A DNA stretch of 64,000 bases from Lineus longissimus. Its lineage: Eukaryota > Nemertea > Pilidiophora > Heteronemertea > Lineidae. Numbering within the stretch: position 1 is the stretch's first letter; each line of letters opens with the position of its first letter. Location: the NCBI RefSeq assembly GCF_910592395.1, contig NC_088324.1:14720953-14784952 (forward strand), given 5' to 3'. The notes under the pieces were generated by a model, which searched no databases, was not told the origin of the DNA, and saw nothing but the letters and a program-made list of their open reading frames with translations. Positions 11,991 through 26,500 of this stretch are shown here, one piece after another. The translations under genes were made by a program, and so were the position numbers.

Positions 11991-13289
11991 CAGCGCCAAA
12001 GGTCGGATTATTCTGGTCTTACGTGCGGCATGTTCATTTATGTACAGTTATAAGCCGACGGTCAACATTTGGCGAATGAAACCTAAAAGTTACATTAATC
12101 CAATCAATGTCAGTTTCGGGATGGTTCCAAGGCCAGCGAAGATGAATCGAATCATTTAAATGTTTAACCGATGAAGCAGTATTGGTGACTTGATTGATTG
12201 AGAATATTTCGTACTTGGGACATGTAATGGAATTACAATGACGCCGATTCCTACATAACTGATGGCCACAGAAATCCATAGTTACTTTGCTCTCGCGTTA
12301 AATCTTGAAATAACCAATGAATGACAAGTAGTAGCTTGAGAGGATTGATCTCAGTGGTTCTCTCTGAATCGAACTGTTTACTGAGATTGATTTAGGCTGC
12401 TCAAGGTCGGTCGATAAATCGATATGTGACATAGAAGCAGATTTCTGTGGCTGTCAGTTTAGTCAGGGTCAGACTATTGAGTCGGGTTCCACAAAAGATG
12501 CTGCTTTTCCGTGGACTGTATTTTAATGTGCTCTGAGATACGTGTCGGCCGCTCTTCGAACATTTGTCTGGGCCCCCTGACCCCAGCCTCTGCTTATAGG
12601 CTTCAATTAAAGCACTTTTTCTAGTCGTTTTCCTTATAACCTTTCGAATATAGTGTTCTCTTGTCCATAAGGAAGTCGTGTTCAGATATTCATGACTTCT
12701 AATATAACAAATTCTTGGCTTATGGTTACCAGAACTGATGGTAGTTCGGAGGGTAATTTGCAGTAAATCAAATGAACAGTAGTTTTATCTGCTGATTCCT
12801 TCGTCCACTGGGAGACATTAAAATGAGACTAGTTCTATTTTGGCTTTAGACTACAGGGTAAATAGATGTTTAAATGATAGAGAGGTATTTGCAGAAAAAA
12901 TACGTGGTTATGCATACAGACAGTGACTTTTCATTGTGGAAGCCTGCTATCAAATTCGAGAAATCTGAAGTCTTTTAATCCCCATGGCTTTCTGAGGTTC
13001 CTACTCAACGGCCAGCTCCTGTTTAAGCGATGAAGAGGCTAAACATGTAGCGCCATTGGTTCAGTTCATAATCAGTAATATTGTTTGAAGTTTATCTCTC
13101 AAAAAACAACCTGCCAACTGGCGTTCAGTTCAACCGTTAGTCGAATCGATGGCATGAGACTGATAACACCTTTGCTCATGCACCACACGGCAACAGGTTT
13201 TGAACGTTATTAGAAATGAATAACAACAAAAAATAAAAACTCATCTTCTTTGATGTTGCATGTATATGTTGGACGATCTACTGAATCAG

Positions 13290-13570
13290 CGGAGATTGGT
13301 GTCGAACAGTTTGATAATAAAGTTTCAGCCAAGACATTCCCTGCTACACGTAGCGGTTACAATATCCTATGGCCTTCACCATAGATTTTGCATTTTTCAT
13401 CAGTGGGTATTGCTGTTCGACAATTCGATCATAAAGTTAAAAGTTTAGCCAAAACATTTCCCGTGGTTCACCGGAGAGGTGGACGTATCATCCCGAGATT
13501 CGTGTACAGCAGTTCGATCGTTTTAAAGTTTAAAGTTCAGCCAAGACATTTCAGGTGGTTCCCCGCTGAT
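13290..13570. repeat. Three diverged direct repeats, about 100-110 bp apart
   Basis: The block GTTCGACAATTTGAT, ATAAAGTT and CAGCCAAGACATT recurs near 13302, 13413 and 13510, each time followed by a GTGGTTCACC-like segment. The copies are diverged and non-coding. Confidence 0.5.
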
Positions 13571-15955
13571 GGCTTATCTGTTGGTTTCAACATCTGATCT
13601 CTAGGCAAGGTAGCCCATATATCATGAGAGGTTCAATGCACTACCATTTTACCGATATTGCGGGCAAAGATGAACGCCCTGGCAATAGTACGGCTGCCTT
13701 ATTTAACTGTTGAAAAAAGGCGCACCATCCAAAACTTCGTCTCAAGTGTTGCTAGAGCTGGACTAAGGTATGCAAATGGAGGGAAGACCCAGCCCCTGGA
13801 TGACTATATAGCTGCAACACCCACGCGAACGCATGATACGTCACGTGGTACATTGAGAGAAGGACTAGTTCTCCAACGTAGCTGCAATAGGTCTGAGACA
13901 CATTTTGGCAGCGGCTAAATTGCAACACTGCCTTACCAACCGGAGGGTCAAAAAGGTCCGATATCTTAATTACATTTTCATCTGAAGATCATTTGAATTT
14001 AAGTCCTCCAGTCTTCCAAGATTGACAAGTACACTACTGTCATGCTTTGCTTGCGTATTGAACTTCTTCCTTAGAATAGTAGCGGATCAGCATGATAACA
14101 AGGGTCCCAGTTCCCGTTGGCCTACACGTGATGGAAGAATTTGAGAAAAGAACGACTCACCGTAGTTCTGAGGCCGCGCTGATATTTCCAACTGAATCTA
14201 TCAAAGCTTTCTGCCGTTCAGCGTCACACAAGTTACTCTAAAGCAGTATTTGGTTTGCACTGAAATCGATATAGTGCAGTCCCGTCACTGGCTCGAATCT
14301 TCACCAACAAAAGCATAGTTTGGTGCTCTTTTTCAGCAAATGCCATCTGGCACTTTGAGGAAGAACTAGGACCGTTTGTGGTTAAGTTCTTCCATCGATT
14401 GGTGGGATTTGTGATTTGTAAGACATGAGCGTCAGGAAAAACATCATCAATAATAAAGTGCCAACTATTTATTTTTATTTTCATGGCAGGTTGAGAAATA
14501 CTCAATTGCCGTTAAGGGATATGAAGAAGCTGACCACAAGCACACAAGCAATGCCTCTTAGTTGCTTCGGCCTGTCATGACAATTCTTCTACTTGGGTTG
14601 CTTGACTCCTTGTTCTTTTCGCTGAATTCGCATTTTGCTTGTTGATATGGAGAGCTTTTTAACAATTTGTTGGTGCCTTGGTTCTACAGCAGATGTTCAT
14701 TTGAATAGGCATGTTACCAGTTGAATTCGTCCGTCGCCTGTGCGCTGCCTGTTGCATTGAGAAATTTGAACACCTCTGCTGGTAACGTTGCCAGTCGAGG
14801 TTGCATTCGCGATCGGTTACTCGAGTGACATTCAGAGTGACCTTCACTATGACCTTTGTTGCAAAACAAAGCCGTTACTGTCCTCAGTTTGAGCGGAATA
14901 CACCTTGAGAACTGATCAGGTGCCGCAGTAAACAAGTCACTGCATCATTCTCAACCAATATTTGCCATCGATATTTATGGCAAACATTACAAACGAATTG
15001 ATGTATTTGTATACTGATTCTGGGCCTAGATGGCAGATATTCGGTAATCGATTTGATTTAATGGACCCACGTCATCTTTACAAATAATGTTACAGAAAAA
15101 TCAATAGCCAATTTTGAACCCGAACTTTACAAGCTATCCATATAGCCGTTCCTCGATCTCATTCAATGTGTTGAATTCGGGTAGACACTGCCAGTCGTTC
15201 GTCGTAGCGTAATAAACCAAGAGGTGAAATTTCTAGGTCAATATTAAGAAAAAATTTACATTCTTGTGATTGTGGATGGTAATCGCATTATTTCAGATAA
15301 TATCAATGTCAAAATCGGCTTTGATACGTCACGACTCCATCTCTCCATCAAATGGCAAACTATCTCGCTGACATTATTGATCTGCAATTTCCTGCGAAAA
15401 TCCCAGAGAAACCTTATTTAGTCTGAATAGCTCTACAGCAATTAATACACGAAGAGTAATTAAGAATAAAAGATGGAATGTTTGAAGTTGTTCACTTTGA
15501 TTGAAAGCCACCATAATGTTTGCTTGATTGGATTAGATTGTTGGGTCGGTGATTAGGCTGGGAGAACGCAGCGGTGGATCTGCATCATGTGGTGGCCGGT
15601 CTTTAAAATCGTATACCATTCGAAAAATGAACGGTTTATTTGTTGCCCTCAGTAGCTTTGTGTCTTCTGAATCTTAAATGACACTATGCCATCAAACAAA
15701 AGCTTAAATTTTACAAAATAAAGGACTAAAAAAAATCCGATCTCGCAGACATCTGCCTCTGTTTGCTCCTGGCATTACGCATGCTGGTAAAGAGATAAAA
15801 GGAGGGAATTGCGGTCGTTTTGCTTCATGACCTTTCGCCCCCAGTCGTTTCGCCCCAAATCGATACATTGATATTTATTTCCTTGTTGTCGTAAATGTGG
15901 CTTGTACTTCACTCGCAGTCATAACATCCTTAATGTTGAAGATGAGTTTATTGTC

Positions 15956-16742
15956 GTTGGATAAGAGTGGCATTTGAAACCAGTCATTCATTGATTGCTT
16001 TAGGTAATGGAATGATTGAAGTAACTGAAAGTGTGTTATTGAGTAAATAATCTGAAGCAATTTCACTCTATAGGGTGATAGAAATTTCTTGCATAAAGAC
16101 GCTATTTTTCGTACACAATTATTAAAAAACATGTAGAATGTTGCATGTTGAATGTTGGATAAGAGTGGCATTTGAAACCAGTCATTCATTGATTGCTTTA
16201 GGTAATGGAATGATTGAAGTAACTGAAAGTGTGTTATTGAGTAAATAATCTGAAGCAATTTCACTCTATAGGGTGATAGAAATTTCTTGCATAAAGACGC
16301 TATTTTTCGTACACAATTATTAAAGAACGTGTAGAATGTTGCATGTTGAATGTTGGATAAGAGTGGCATTTGAAACCAGTCATTCATTGATTGCTTTAGG
16401 TAATGGAATGATTGAAGTAACTGAAAGTGTGTTATTGAGTAAATAATCTGAAGCAATTTCACTCTATAGGGTGATAGAAATTTCTTGCATAAAGACGCTA
16501 TTTTTCGTACACAATTATTAAAGAACGTGTAGAATGTTGCATGTTGAATGTTGGATAAGAGTGGCATTTGAAACCAGTCATTCATTGATTGCTTTAGGTA
16601 ATGGAATGATTGAAGTAACTGAAAGTGTGTTATTGAGTAAATAATCTGAAGCAATTTCACTCTAGGGTGATGGAAATTTCTTGCATAAAGACGCTATTTT
16701 CGTACACAATTATTAAAGAACGTGTAGAATGTTGCAATGCCT
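15956..16742. repeat. Four tandem copies of a 198-bp unit
   Basis: Units begin with GTTGGATAAGAGTGGCATTT at 15956, 16154, 16352 and 16550, an exact 198-bp spacing. The first three are nearly identical; the fourth lacks four bases (CTCTAGGG against CTCTATAGGG) and one T near its end. Because 198 is a multiple of three and the unit has no stop in one minus-strand frame, a 261-codon frame (15875-16660) runs through the array. I read that frame as a by-product of the repeat rather than a gene: there is no splice site, signal or family resemblance, and it would encode the same 66 residues four times. Confidence 0.9.
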
Positions 16743-18759
16743 GGTTGGATAAAAGAATTGATTATTCAGCAGATATATACACTTTAGCAAATGAGATGCA
16801 AGAATGAACACAGGCCTCGTTTTTCAATAAACAAATTAAAAAGCACAGTTACAGAACCAATTCAGTTTTTTTCATTAACTTAGTTTAAACTACGTGTATT
16901 GGCATTTGTAACCTATTGACATTTAAAAGAGTCTGGAGGCCCACGCTTGCTAAGCTATGATCTAAGAGGATGTGGAAATATTGAAGTTCGAGCCCGATAG
17001 AATACATACATCATCAGCAGTTGTATCATGCATCGATTAAACAATGCTGACAGGCTCAAGCTCTGGGAAAACAAAAGATTTATGCAATAGAAAACCGATA
17101 ATGGCAACCAATAAAGTATGTTATTCGAGTCATTGAATCCATAGGTGTCGCACGAAGATCTCATCCAAGGATTTCAGAGGCAGAATTGGCAATCTCCGTT
17201 AAGAGGATGTTGCTTATTCACCTCGAATCTGTCACGAGGCTAGCAAACTAAAAACTTGGGTGTGCACCTAGGCGTGGTACTAATGGCGAGGCTTGGCGAA
17301 TGAAAATTTTGATGGACCCTTTGGCGATTTACCACAGGTGGAGCCAGGTTTGTTGTCCTGATATTGTAGTTTTTGACTTGCATTTTTGAGTGAGTACTCG
17401 CGAGATTTTTATTGGATTGCTTTGATATTTTCAGGCCTTGTTTGGAATATCCTACAATAGGTCACTGAGAGTTTTCAAAGAATTTGTCACTTTACTAGAG
17501 ATATTACAAGTCAAAAAGTGTCACAAATTTTTCCATGGCACCTGATATAAGAAATGAGCTAATCAAAAAAGGACATGATACACCTATTCTATTCAAACCT
17601 AGAGTTGATTGATACTCGAGAAACAGCACTTCGGATCGTGTTCGGTTGCTTTTCCTGTCGAAGAGTATGGCTTCGTCGTTCACCATCCCCAGGGAGGATT
17701 TTGCTGTGTGAAAGCAAACCCATTCACAAGGTTTCATCATTTATTTCTTTGTGCTGATACTATTCGAAGCATAAAGTACGCGTTCATTCCATCAGTGATA
17801 TGACTTTTTCTTCACACTGGCAACAATACGCCGATGGATGTCATCATGACTGATTGGTTTCCATCAAAGTTCAGCTTGGTTGCAACTGCGCTAAGTCCTT
17901 AATATAAAGGGTGAAAAAAGTCGTGTGTGACAAGATCCCTCGGAGATTGGATGGAATTAACTCGGTAAAAAAGCTTCAGGGTTAGCGCAATAGCTGAGTG
18001 CTGGGTAAAAAGGTGAGCTGGACACCCCCACCTTAAAACAGTTGACCTCTCCGCTGTATACAACTGCTTTTCCGATCCATTCTGTCTCGTGTCGAAGCCC
18101 AGGAGACTTGAAGAGAAGTTATTTTGTTCCCCGATCATGTTTTCTTCACACTTTATATCACCATCAATTCTAATGTAGTTTCTCCGACCGAATTATGTAG
18201 GCATTCCACGTCTTCCACGGAGGAATTTTGGCTGTCACTCTAATATAAACAGGAATATAGTGTGCAGTGGAAAAAACGTATGGAATGTCCCCGTTAGTTA
18301 TTGGAAAACTTGGCCAATCTAACGGATGATCAAACATAATCTTTGTTTATGTGCGTATTAGGATAGTTTGGGATAATGATGTATTGATTTACTAATCATG
18401 TCTATCAGGACAGCGAATTCGCATGATTTACTAATTCACTGGAAGCACCATACTGTACTGCCCATACGAAGTATATCTCGCTTTTTGCGTCAAACTGCCC
18501 AAATTAAAAGCTTCAGTTAAAGTTGACAAGTTGTGGTACCATACAATGAGAGTGCCATCAGAATTGCTCATGTTTAATGTAGTATACATATTACATATCA
18601 TATCGGCAAATATTCAAAGTACACATACGTATCACTTCCAACAAAGGAAAGGGCCCATTCCTCTGTGATTTCTCCGGTTTTTCAGGAAAATCTTTTAAAA
18701 TAGTGTGTCTCAACCGCAGAGCGGTTAATACACCATCTGGTAATGACGATTGATGAAGA

Positions 18760-19185
18760 AGGCAGGTTAGCGCAGTGTTCTAACCATCTTCGACTGAGGA
18801 ATGTGTCCAGGAATGTTCATGTCGAGCAAACGATGTTTCTTTTTATGTATTCAGTCTTTTGGGCCACAGCGAACTCGACGAAAGAAGATGATACATTGGC
18901 CTGTACGACAAGCTGTATTCAGAGCAAAGACATCTCCTGAAGAGAGCAGACACAAAGAAGACGAAAGTACCTGCCGTACAATCGACTGAGAGCAGTGATG
19001 AGCAAGCGAAAGCTATGAAAGACTTGTTCTGCCGTTGACAGACTCGGGGACAGTGTTGTGCACCGACCACGACAGGAAGATTTCAAAAGGCAGGTTTTAG
19101 CGCATGTCCTAACCATCTTCGTCGTCTGTCGATAGAAGAGTGCTTGTCTGGAAGACAATGTTCCTTTTCAGTATTCAGTCGAGAA
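18760..19185. repeat. Pair of diverged direct repeats about 325 bp apart
   Basis: GGCAGGTTAGCGCAGTGTTC, TAACCATCTTCG, GAATGT, ATGTTTCTTTTT and GTATTCAGTC near 18760-18860 are echoed at 19087-19180 with substitutions. No coding potential is seen. Confidence 0.45.
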
Positions 19186-20393
19186 AGTGGCTAGTAAACC
19201 TATGAGAACAGCTGTACATCGCGTTTCTTTGAAGTTAAAGTTATGCTGTTTTTGTGTAAGATGCTTAGAAATTAAATCCTCTTGAGGTAGAAAGACTTCT
19301 GCTTATAGTCGGCTCCCATTTAGGTTCGTTTAAGAAAACAGAAAAATATTCCTAGCGGCTTCAAATTCGATACCTCTGCTACAAGGGTTTATGCGTGCAT
19401 GTCAGCATTATGATGTTTATGCTCAAATTGGTTTTGCGAAAGTCGTGCATTGTCATTCTGTGAAGGATCCTTCTATAATAAAGCCCCATTAGCGCCAGAG
19501 AACAGGTTGTAGAGCTGTCTCTAAACCACAGAAACTACCCTAATGAGAAGCCACCACTCGAGAGGTTAAAGGTTCCCGTGGTGGCAATTACAGCATTCCC
19601 GGTTCTAATTACGGATATGAAAGAAGACGCAGCACTAGAGGTTAATCAGGAATAATTGAAGGTCCTTGAGGCAACTCCTACCTAGTGGTGTGCTGCGGCA
19701 ATTTAAGCATCAGATGGGCTGTTCGTAATTCGTGTCATCACGCAACGTGGTGTACATTTTGCTGCCACAGTTGCTATCTTCTCCAATTCGATTCAAACAA
19801 GTCATTCAGCATTCTTGAAAATAACCATAGCCGAATTCTTAATGAATTATACACCAATTACTTCAGGTTGATGGGAGCGATTGCAGTTCGTGAAGCGTCT
19901 TGGTCATCTCTCCCCAAGCCTTTGACATCAACCACTTCGGTACTCTGCCCGAAAAGTTTGGCGTCCTCAGATGTAACTTAGCCCAAAGCCTGTTGACTTA
20001 GCCCAAGGAGCCCAATCTCAACCTTTGTAGGCAAAACTTGATGAAGGAATTGTATGGTGCAATCTCGCTCAGCCTGAAAAAGGCCAGACATTAGAGGTCG
20101 ATGCGTCCACGAGTGATCCAATTTGGTGATCTACAGCAGCGGTCGATCGTGGTAAAGCCCTTTGGCACTCTCATCAGTTCAGTCACTCAGATACAGAGCT
20201 ACATTCCTGACCCGATCAGGGAAACAGTGGTATCGCTTGAATCATTTTGATTCGGAAATCAAAGAGATGATTCCGAGGCAGCTGTTCTCAGTGATGCTAG
20301 ATACACCGGCTTCGGGTTGTTACACTGCGGGACCGATTCAGCTTTCGGTACTGGTTGTGAGATAGGTGTAGCCTATTTAGCATGTTGAGTCAT

Positions 20394-20519
20394 TGGGTGA
20401 TATGAATAAAGACTAGCAAATGCTTTTACTTCAATTTTGTACAGAAAGGCCTAGTGTAAATGTACATGGATTTTTAGATAAAAGCATTTGGCAATGCTAG
20501 TCTTTTTTCATATCACCCA
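20394..20519. mobile_element. 126-bp foldback, MITE-like
   Basis: The left arm TGGGTGATATGAATAAAGAC, TAGCAAATGCTTTTA is the inverted complement of the right arm (AAAAGCATTTGGCAATGCTA, GTCTTTTTTCATATCACCCA) apart from a four-base bulge and one mismatch. The loop is about 45 bp. The short length, terminal inverted repeats and lack of a reading frame fit a non-autonomous DNA transposon. No target-site duplication is certain. Confidence 0.6.
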
Positions 20520-23189
20520 TTGTCTTGTTTAAAAGCTAGACAATCACTAATTGGAACAGCACCCCAACGTAAGTACTGACGCTAGTTGAAAAACTAGGCT
20601 GCAAGTAAATTCAGTTTATGTTTCTGGCAAAGGAGGACAAGACAATCGAAGGTCACAGTCACACTGAGGAATAACGATCTTCCAGTCAATCGCAACATCA
20701 ATCCGTTCTGTCACTACCCGTGCGTGACATGACGATAAACCTCCTCGTCAATATTTCAAGATGATGTCCATGTGGATGACAGACCAATATTGGTGGAATC
20801 TAACCAAGTCCGGCTCTGTGGTTAGATCATGCCTTCGGGAGCAATGGGAACGGGTGATATGGATCTATGAATATCATCATTGACAGAGCTCGATTCCAGA
20901 TCAAGTCTCCTGTGAACGCAGCTTCGTCATCTTCTTGGTCAAAATTGTCTAGTCGGTGGAGCATTGAGGTAAATACACGTACATGTATCTACAAGAACTT
21001 CCTTGGCTGTACGATATTCGTCAGCTTTCGAATGTGACCGTCAGTGCCAACTGGATTCACGTACTCGTTAATTTGTTGCTTGTAAGCCTGATGCAATGTA
21101 TATATACTTACCTGCTGTCATGGGTTTTTGTGATGAGCTTGCAATGTTCAGCCACCTTTGCACTGTCTGGTTTTGTTATTCTTGTCAGATCGTTTGACGT
21201 TGCTTTATCCGGAACTTTTTGCACACCACCACCTGCCAGAAATTACGCAGCACACCATTTGAATATGTCATGTCTGATTAAATGGTACGTTGATGCGAAT
21301 ACCGTTCTCATAAAATGATAAGAAAAAAGGTTAAGAAGAGGCTGAAGAATCCAGCGAACTGATGCGGTCATTGTCGCAAAGGCCTTATTGCGTGTAGCAA
21401 CTACTGGTTATTTGCAGATTGGTCACCATGGGATGGCTCTATCCCAATGCGATATTCCTTGACCCAAATTCCGCTTACGGCCCAAATGTACTCCCTGCAT
21501 TGACCCTACCCACAACTGATGTTGAGGACAAGAGGTTTCTCCTAAACCACTCTCCTCGCCTTCCCCAAGGAATGGGTACCATATATGCCATAAATCCAGC
21601 GAAGCACCACTAAATAGTCTGCGGTCAAGGGGACGCTGAATAGAAGAAGAACCTGCCTCACTTTATGAAATACTAAGAGTGGTCGTCAGCAACTACTAAA
21701 AGGTTGTTTTCTCTTCTTTGGATAATAACTGCAATTGTCAAATTGAAATCGTAGGTACGACTGAGCAAGTCAGAAAGCGAATGAACAAGTTTCGGCACTA
21801 AATCTTTAAAGGGAATCAAAGTAAAATGTTGCAAAAGGTACATCATAATACATGTACTATGATTTTTTTCGGCCGCAAGGACAAAACTGGATGGAAGTCT
21901 CTGTCACATCGGTATTTTATCAGTAACTATATGTATCACACATCGTAGGTTTATACAGACTGGCCGAGCTGTGGTATTACGGAATCAGTCTTTGGGAATA
22001 GCGTTGATGTCCCGTGGCGTTGGCAGTGACTCTGGTTTCCCTGCCAACGAAGACCAGCTTATAACGGTTATCCCGGGGTTGGTCATATTCAAAGGGTAAG
22101 CGCAAGATAAAGTCCCCTGGAACCTGGGGCTACGTGCAGCTTATCCCAATGATTTTTTCCATGGACAAATGCCTGGCTGGCCCCAAAACTACTTTTGGTG
22201 TTGATCTAAACATATTCTTTTCAAAAGCTGCAATATTCTTTATCAAATCTTTATAAAACATGTCAGAGAAAATCGTAATAAAAGCGTAAATATCGAATTG
22301 TAAGGGGTTGAGGGTTGATGTCAACTAATTCAGGTCATTTTCTGATGATAGCTAATCCATCTATGACTGTTTACTGAGAGACTCTAATGTCAACATGCCA
22401 TCATCATCAAAGAGATAGCTTTGTTTTCTATGAGTGATGGAGCCTTGTTCATTTCCTATTATCCTATTATGAAGATTCGAACGGAGCAGAAGAGTAATGC
22501 TTGTTGAAGCAAATTAGTTAAAAGGTTTATCGTTTGTTGGATAACATACACTCTTCTGCTTTTAGATGGAAGATCTATTCCCAGCGCAAGATTTGGGCAG
22601 CTTTAGCATAGTACTGTGGAGTGTAGTGTTAAGGTTTCCTAGGCACTTCTAGCTATTTTTACTATTTCACTGTAAAAGAAAACCAAGACGAACAGCATAA
22701 TCCTTCATTGAATAGCTATGAACTATCAAATGTCAAGAACAGGCATCTTTAACTTTCCGATAGTGTTCGTGCATCACTCATCCCTTTGACCTGTCGCAGT
22801 GGTTAATTAAGTGTTAGTCCTGGTTTCTGAAGAACTTGGTGCAGACATCATGGTACTCCAGGCACGTCTCAATAGTCCTTTGTATATATAGGATCATTCT
22901 GATCATCTTTCCCGAGTTAAAGGTCGGGTACACTGGTTCAATAATTTGAAATGCAAAACTGAATTTGAGATTTTCTATAAACGCATTGAAAATCAATTTC
23001 AACAATGCTGTTGTGTAAACCGATATAGAATCACAAGTAATACACGCCGATTTTCCTCAGGCTTGTCTTGTTATTTATTTACGACGATATCAATTTCGAA
23101 TTACCTCAGAGACAGAAAGCAATGTGCACGAACGAACCACGCCTTTAAGATACTTCCAGGGGACACCAAATATAAACCAATGAAAGAAA

Positions 23190-23530
23190 TTATGTACATA
23201 AAATGAATTCGATCACAGTATTTTCAGCATAAAATGAATCTGACAACACATGTGTACATAAAATGACCATGTATATAAAATGAATCTGATCATACAATCG
23301 AGTACTTAAAACGAACTTGTTCACACTTTTATATACATGAAGTGATTCTCATCAAACTCTTTTGTAAATAACGTGAATCTGGTCACACTCCTAAGTGTAC
23401 ATAAACTGAGCCTGACCACACTGTTATTTACATGAAATTAAATAGATCACACTATCGTGTACATAAAATTACCTGAACATTATGGTCTTCAGTTCATAAA
23501 ATGAATCTGATCACACTATCGTGAACATAA
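23190..23530. repeat. Degenerate short-period array (TACATAAAATGAATCTGATCA type)
   Basis: About eight imperfect units of 35-45 bp contain ACATAAAATGAATCTGATCA and CACACTATCGTG variants. Spacing and sequence are degenerate. Confidence 0.6.
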
Positions 23531-26500
23531 AATGCCAACAAATGAAACAGACTGACCTTGATACGAAACCTGGATGTGGAATTGGAGAATGATTGAGCCA
23601 TGTTTCTTGTCAACGTTATGGTAATCCTTGGTACGAAATCCGATGATATTCCTATGACTAAGTCATTCTCCAATAATGTACATAATAATCATAGTCTGGT
23701 TTCTATAAGATTCAATAGATCAGAATGTTATCCTGCGATCATTAGAAAATCATTGCTAACTCCTGATGCGATGGAGATACTGGTATATGTATATGTATGA
23801 ACGCACTGTAATGATGATCACTGATGTTGGAGAAGCAATCCGAAACCTCAAGTATCGTGTTTGTACTGGAGAATGGTGTTTATTCGCTGTCGGTTGGTAT
23901 TTTGGAGCGCTACCTGCACGATACGTCCAGGTGCCATGCGTTGAGCGGCGAGGATAGAAGCTTTCAGCAGTTGACGGTAGTCGCGTTACTGCGCAATGCC
24001 TCCGGAGGTATTTCCAATAACGAATCATATTACAATAACATTGTTTAACACAAGTGTGTCAGTTCCAGCAGCATTAACTTAGGGAAGAGGTTCGAGGATG
24101 ATAAAAGAGGTTAAGATGTATTTCCTACTCCGACACAGCTTTTAGACTGAATTAGAGTCATGTCAAGACACCTTCAGTTCACAATTGGTTGAACTCAGTT
24201 GAAGAAGGATCACATGTGTTTGTATAAGACTATCCGAACATTCAAAATGGAAGTGTGAAGATGGCACTGATGATGGAGCCGTATTCAAAGTACAACCACA
24301 TCATTTCCACCTTAATGCTAGGTCCAGATCAGAATTTCGAATATTCCTCTGCAAAAGATTTGGTTAATCGATTTGAATTTTCTTTAATTTAGTTCAGTCG
24401 AAAATATCGCAATATGACTATCAATCAGTCTGAAATCTGTGTCGGAGTCCGAGTCGAAAATACATCTAAACCTCTCTATCAAAGACAAAATACTTCACCA
24501 AGGTTATGTAATCAACGTTAACTGAAATCTTTAAGTACTCTTATTTACAAAGCTCTGTAACCGACACTCACATATGATTTAGCGCTAATAAATGCTTCCG
24601 AGGAGTCTGTGTAAATGTGACTGATAATGATGAGTAGTGAGAACTGGGCATGTGCGTCTGAGACAGCGTCAAGGTAAAGGCCGCACACATGAAATACTTG
24701 GTGAACAACCTATTCCCTATCTATGCCTCTATACCTCTACGCACGCCAACACAAAATGGACTTTAGCTTTACAAATGTCCTCCCCCTACCCAACTTATGC
24801 CCACAACGTAGGTCACTAAAAACGCTCGGATCTCAAGAGCGCACGCAGAAGATGATTAAAAGTCTATAAATTTAGTTGAAATCAGCAGAATTGAAATTAA
24901 GGCGATAACAACAAGATTTCAATTTCTTCGGCCTTCTCTGTGATTGTGATCTCGTTCATGCATTGATAATGGAATCAACAATGGGACAGTCAGCAGGCAT
25001 CTAGATTATCTTCCTTCACAAGGTGACCGCTCCGTGAATAGAGATGTCAGTGAATTCGCCCTCCTGCTACTGGTGAGTACTAACACTGGAGGTTGGACTC
25101 GACACTACCATTAACGATGCGTTTTTGCACTTTCACGAGATACCAGCGAGTTACCATTGTCGAGCGAATAACCTAGGTCAAAATCGAACGCCTGTGAAAG
25201 CAAGCCCCACACCGGCGGTTTCCCGCGTTCGCCGTTGAATTGACCTGAACCGTCATGCTATTAAGTATAGTCCAAGGCAGATTGAATTAAGAGCAAATGG
25301 TGGGTCACTATCTCATACTATGGGGATTTGGTCATAAAATTGAAAATGAAAATTCCCACCTACGGCCTCGAAAAGGGACGCTATCGGAACAACACCAGCG
25401 AAAGGAATTCAGTATTATTTTCCACCCCACCCGTCGACCCCACTCCGTCCATGGTCGATGTGCTCCCTGAACATTTCATATTTTCAGTACGCTGTTCTCA
25501 CCGTGGTGATGTAAAAAAACTTAAACAAGAGCACATCATGGTGAATAATCCATATATTCTGCTTGTATATCAGTAAAACGCCCCCCTAAACATGTTAAAG
25601 TGCAATCTTTCGTCTACTTTATTGAAAATTGGTTCAATTTCCAATGTAATCAATACAGTTTGAAAGTAATATCAGAGCTCGAATACAACAAGACTAAATA
25701 TCATAAGCCTACGCCTCAGGATCCTATATTGTCAGCCCCATCCAGGTAATCAGTAACATTCTGGTTGGTGTTTTAGTTTTCTAAATTGTCGTTAGGTCTG
25801 TGGTTCTTCATTCACTTCGCGTTTTTGAACTCTTTTTTTCCTATGAACTTATGCCAATTCCACTCCCGAAGTGCAGTCGAATGTATACAGATCACACATA
25901 CTTCTTACAAACATTTGTCTCCACCCTGAAGGCTCGTCATGCATTTTTATTCGACTTACCAAAGAGACAGCGCAATTCCAATTTTCTTTTCTGTTCAGAT
26001 TTGGGACATTACTAAGTATACACTTGGTCAGTCTGTACAGTTTGATCGATATGTCGGTTGACATTCCAATGAATTAAATAAAATATCGGTCATCATTGAA
26101 GTCTGATAATCAGAGTTGACAAATCTTAGCCAAGGTTAAATAGTTGACAAATAGAATTCAAATGTCGATACCTTATTTAAAACAATATTGACTTCCTGTA
26201 CAGAAAATGATATACTGTATGTAGGCTTACATGTACATGTACAAGTCAAAATGTCAATAGCCCTAAATGTCATTATTCTTGACAAATAGCCATTGAGTTT
26301 TTCGCCAACTGATTAATGATACAGATATAACTCAAAAGAGTATCGGGCCTTCCAATGATATATAATTAGGCCTATTGTATGAGTTCTCGACCACATGGGT
26401 TGATTTGTAAAATTTCTTCAAATATCAAAGATACCGGCATGCAAAAAACTTGGCTGTCATTTTACTGCTCTCACCGATTTAGTGTGTACAGCTTACAAAA

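Noticed and set aside
15875-16660. 261-codon minus-strand open frame
   Set aside because: It is the 198-bp tandem repeat read in a frame without stops; there are no splice sites, no family resemblance, and it gives the same 66 residues four times.
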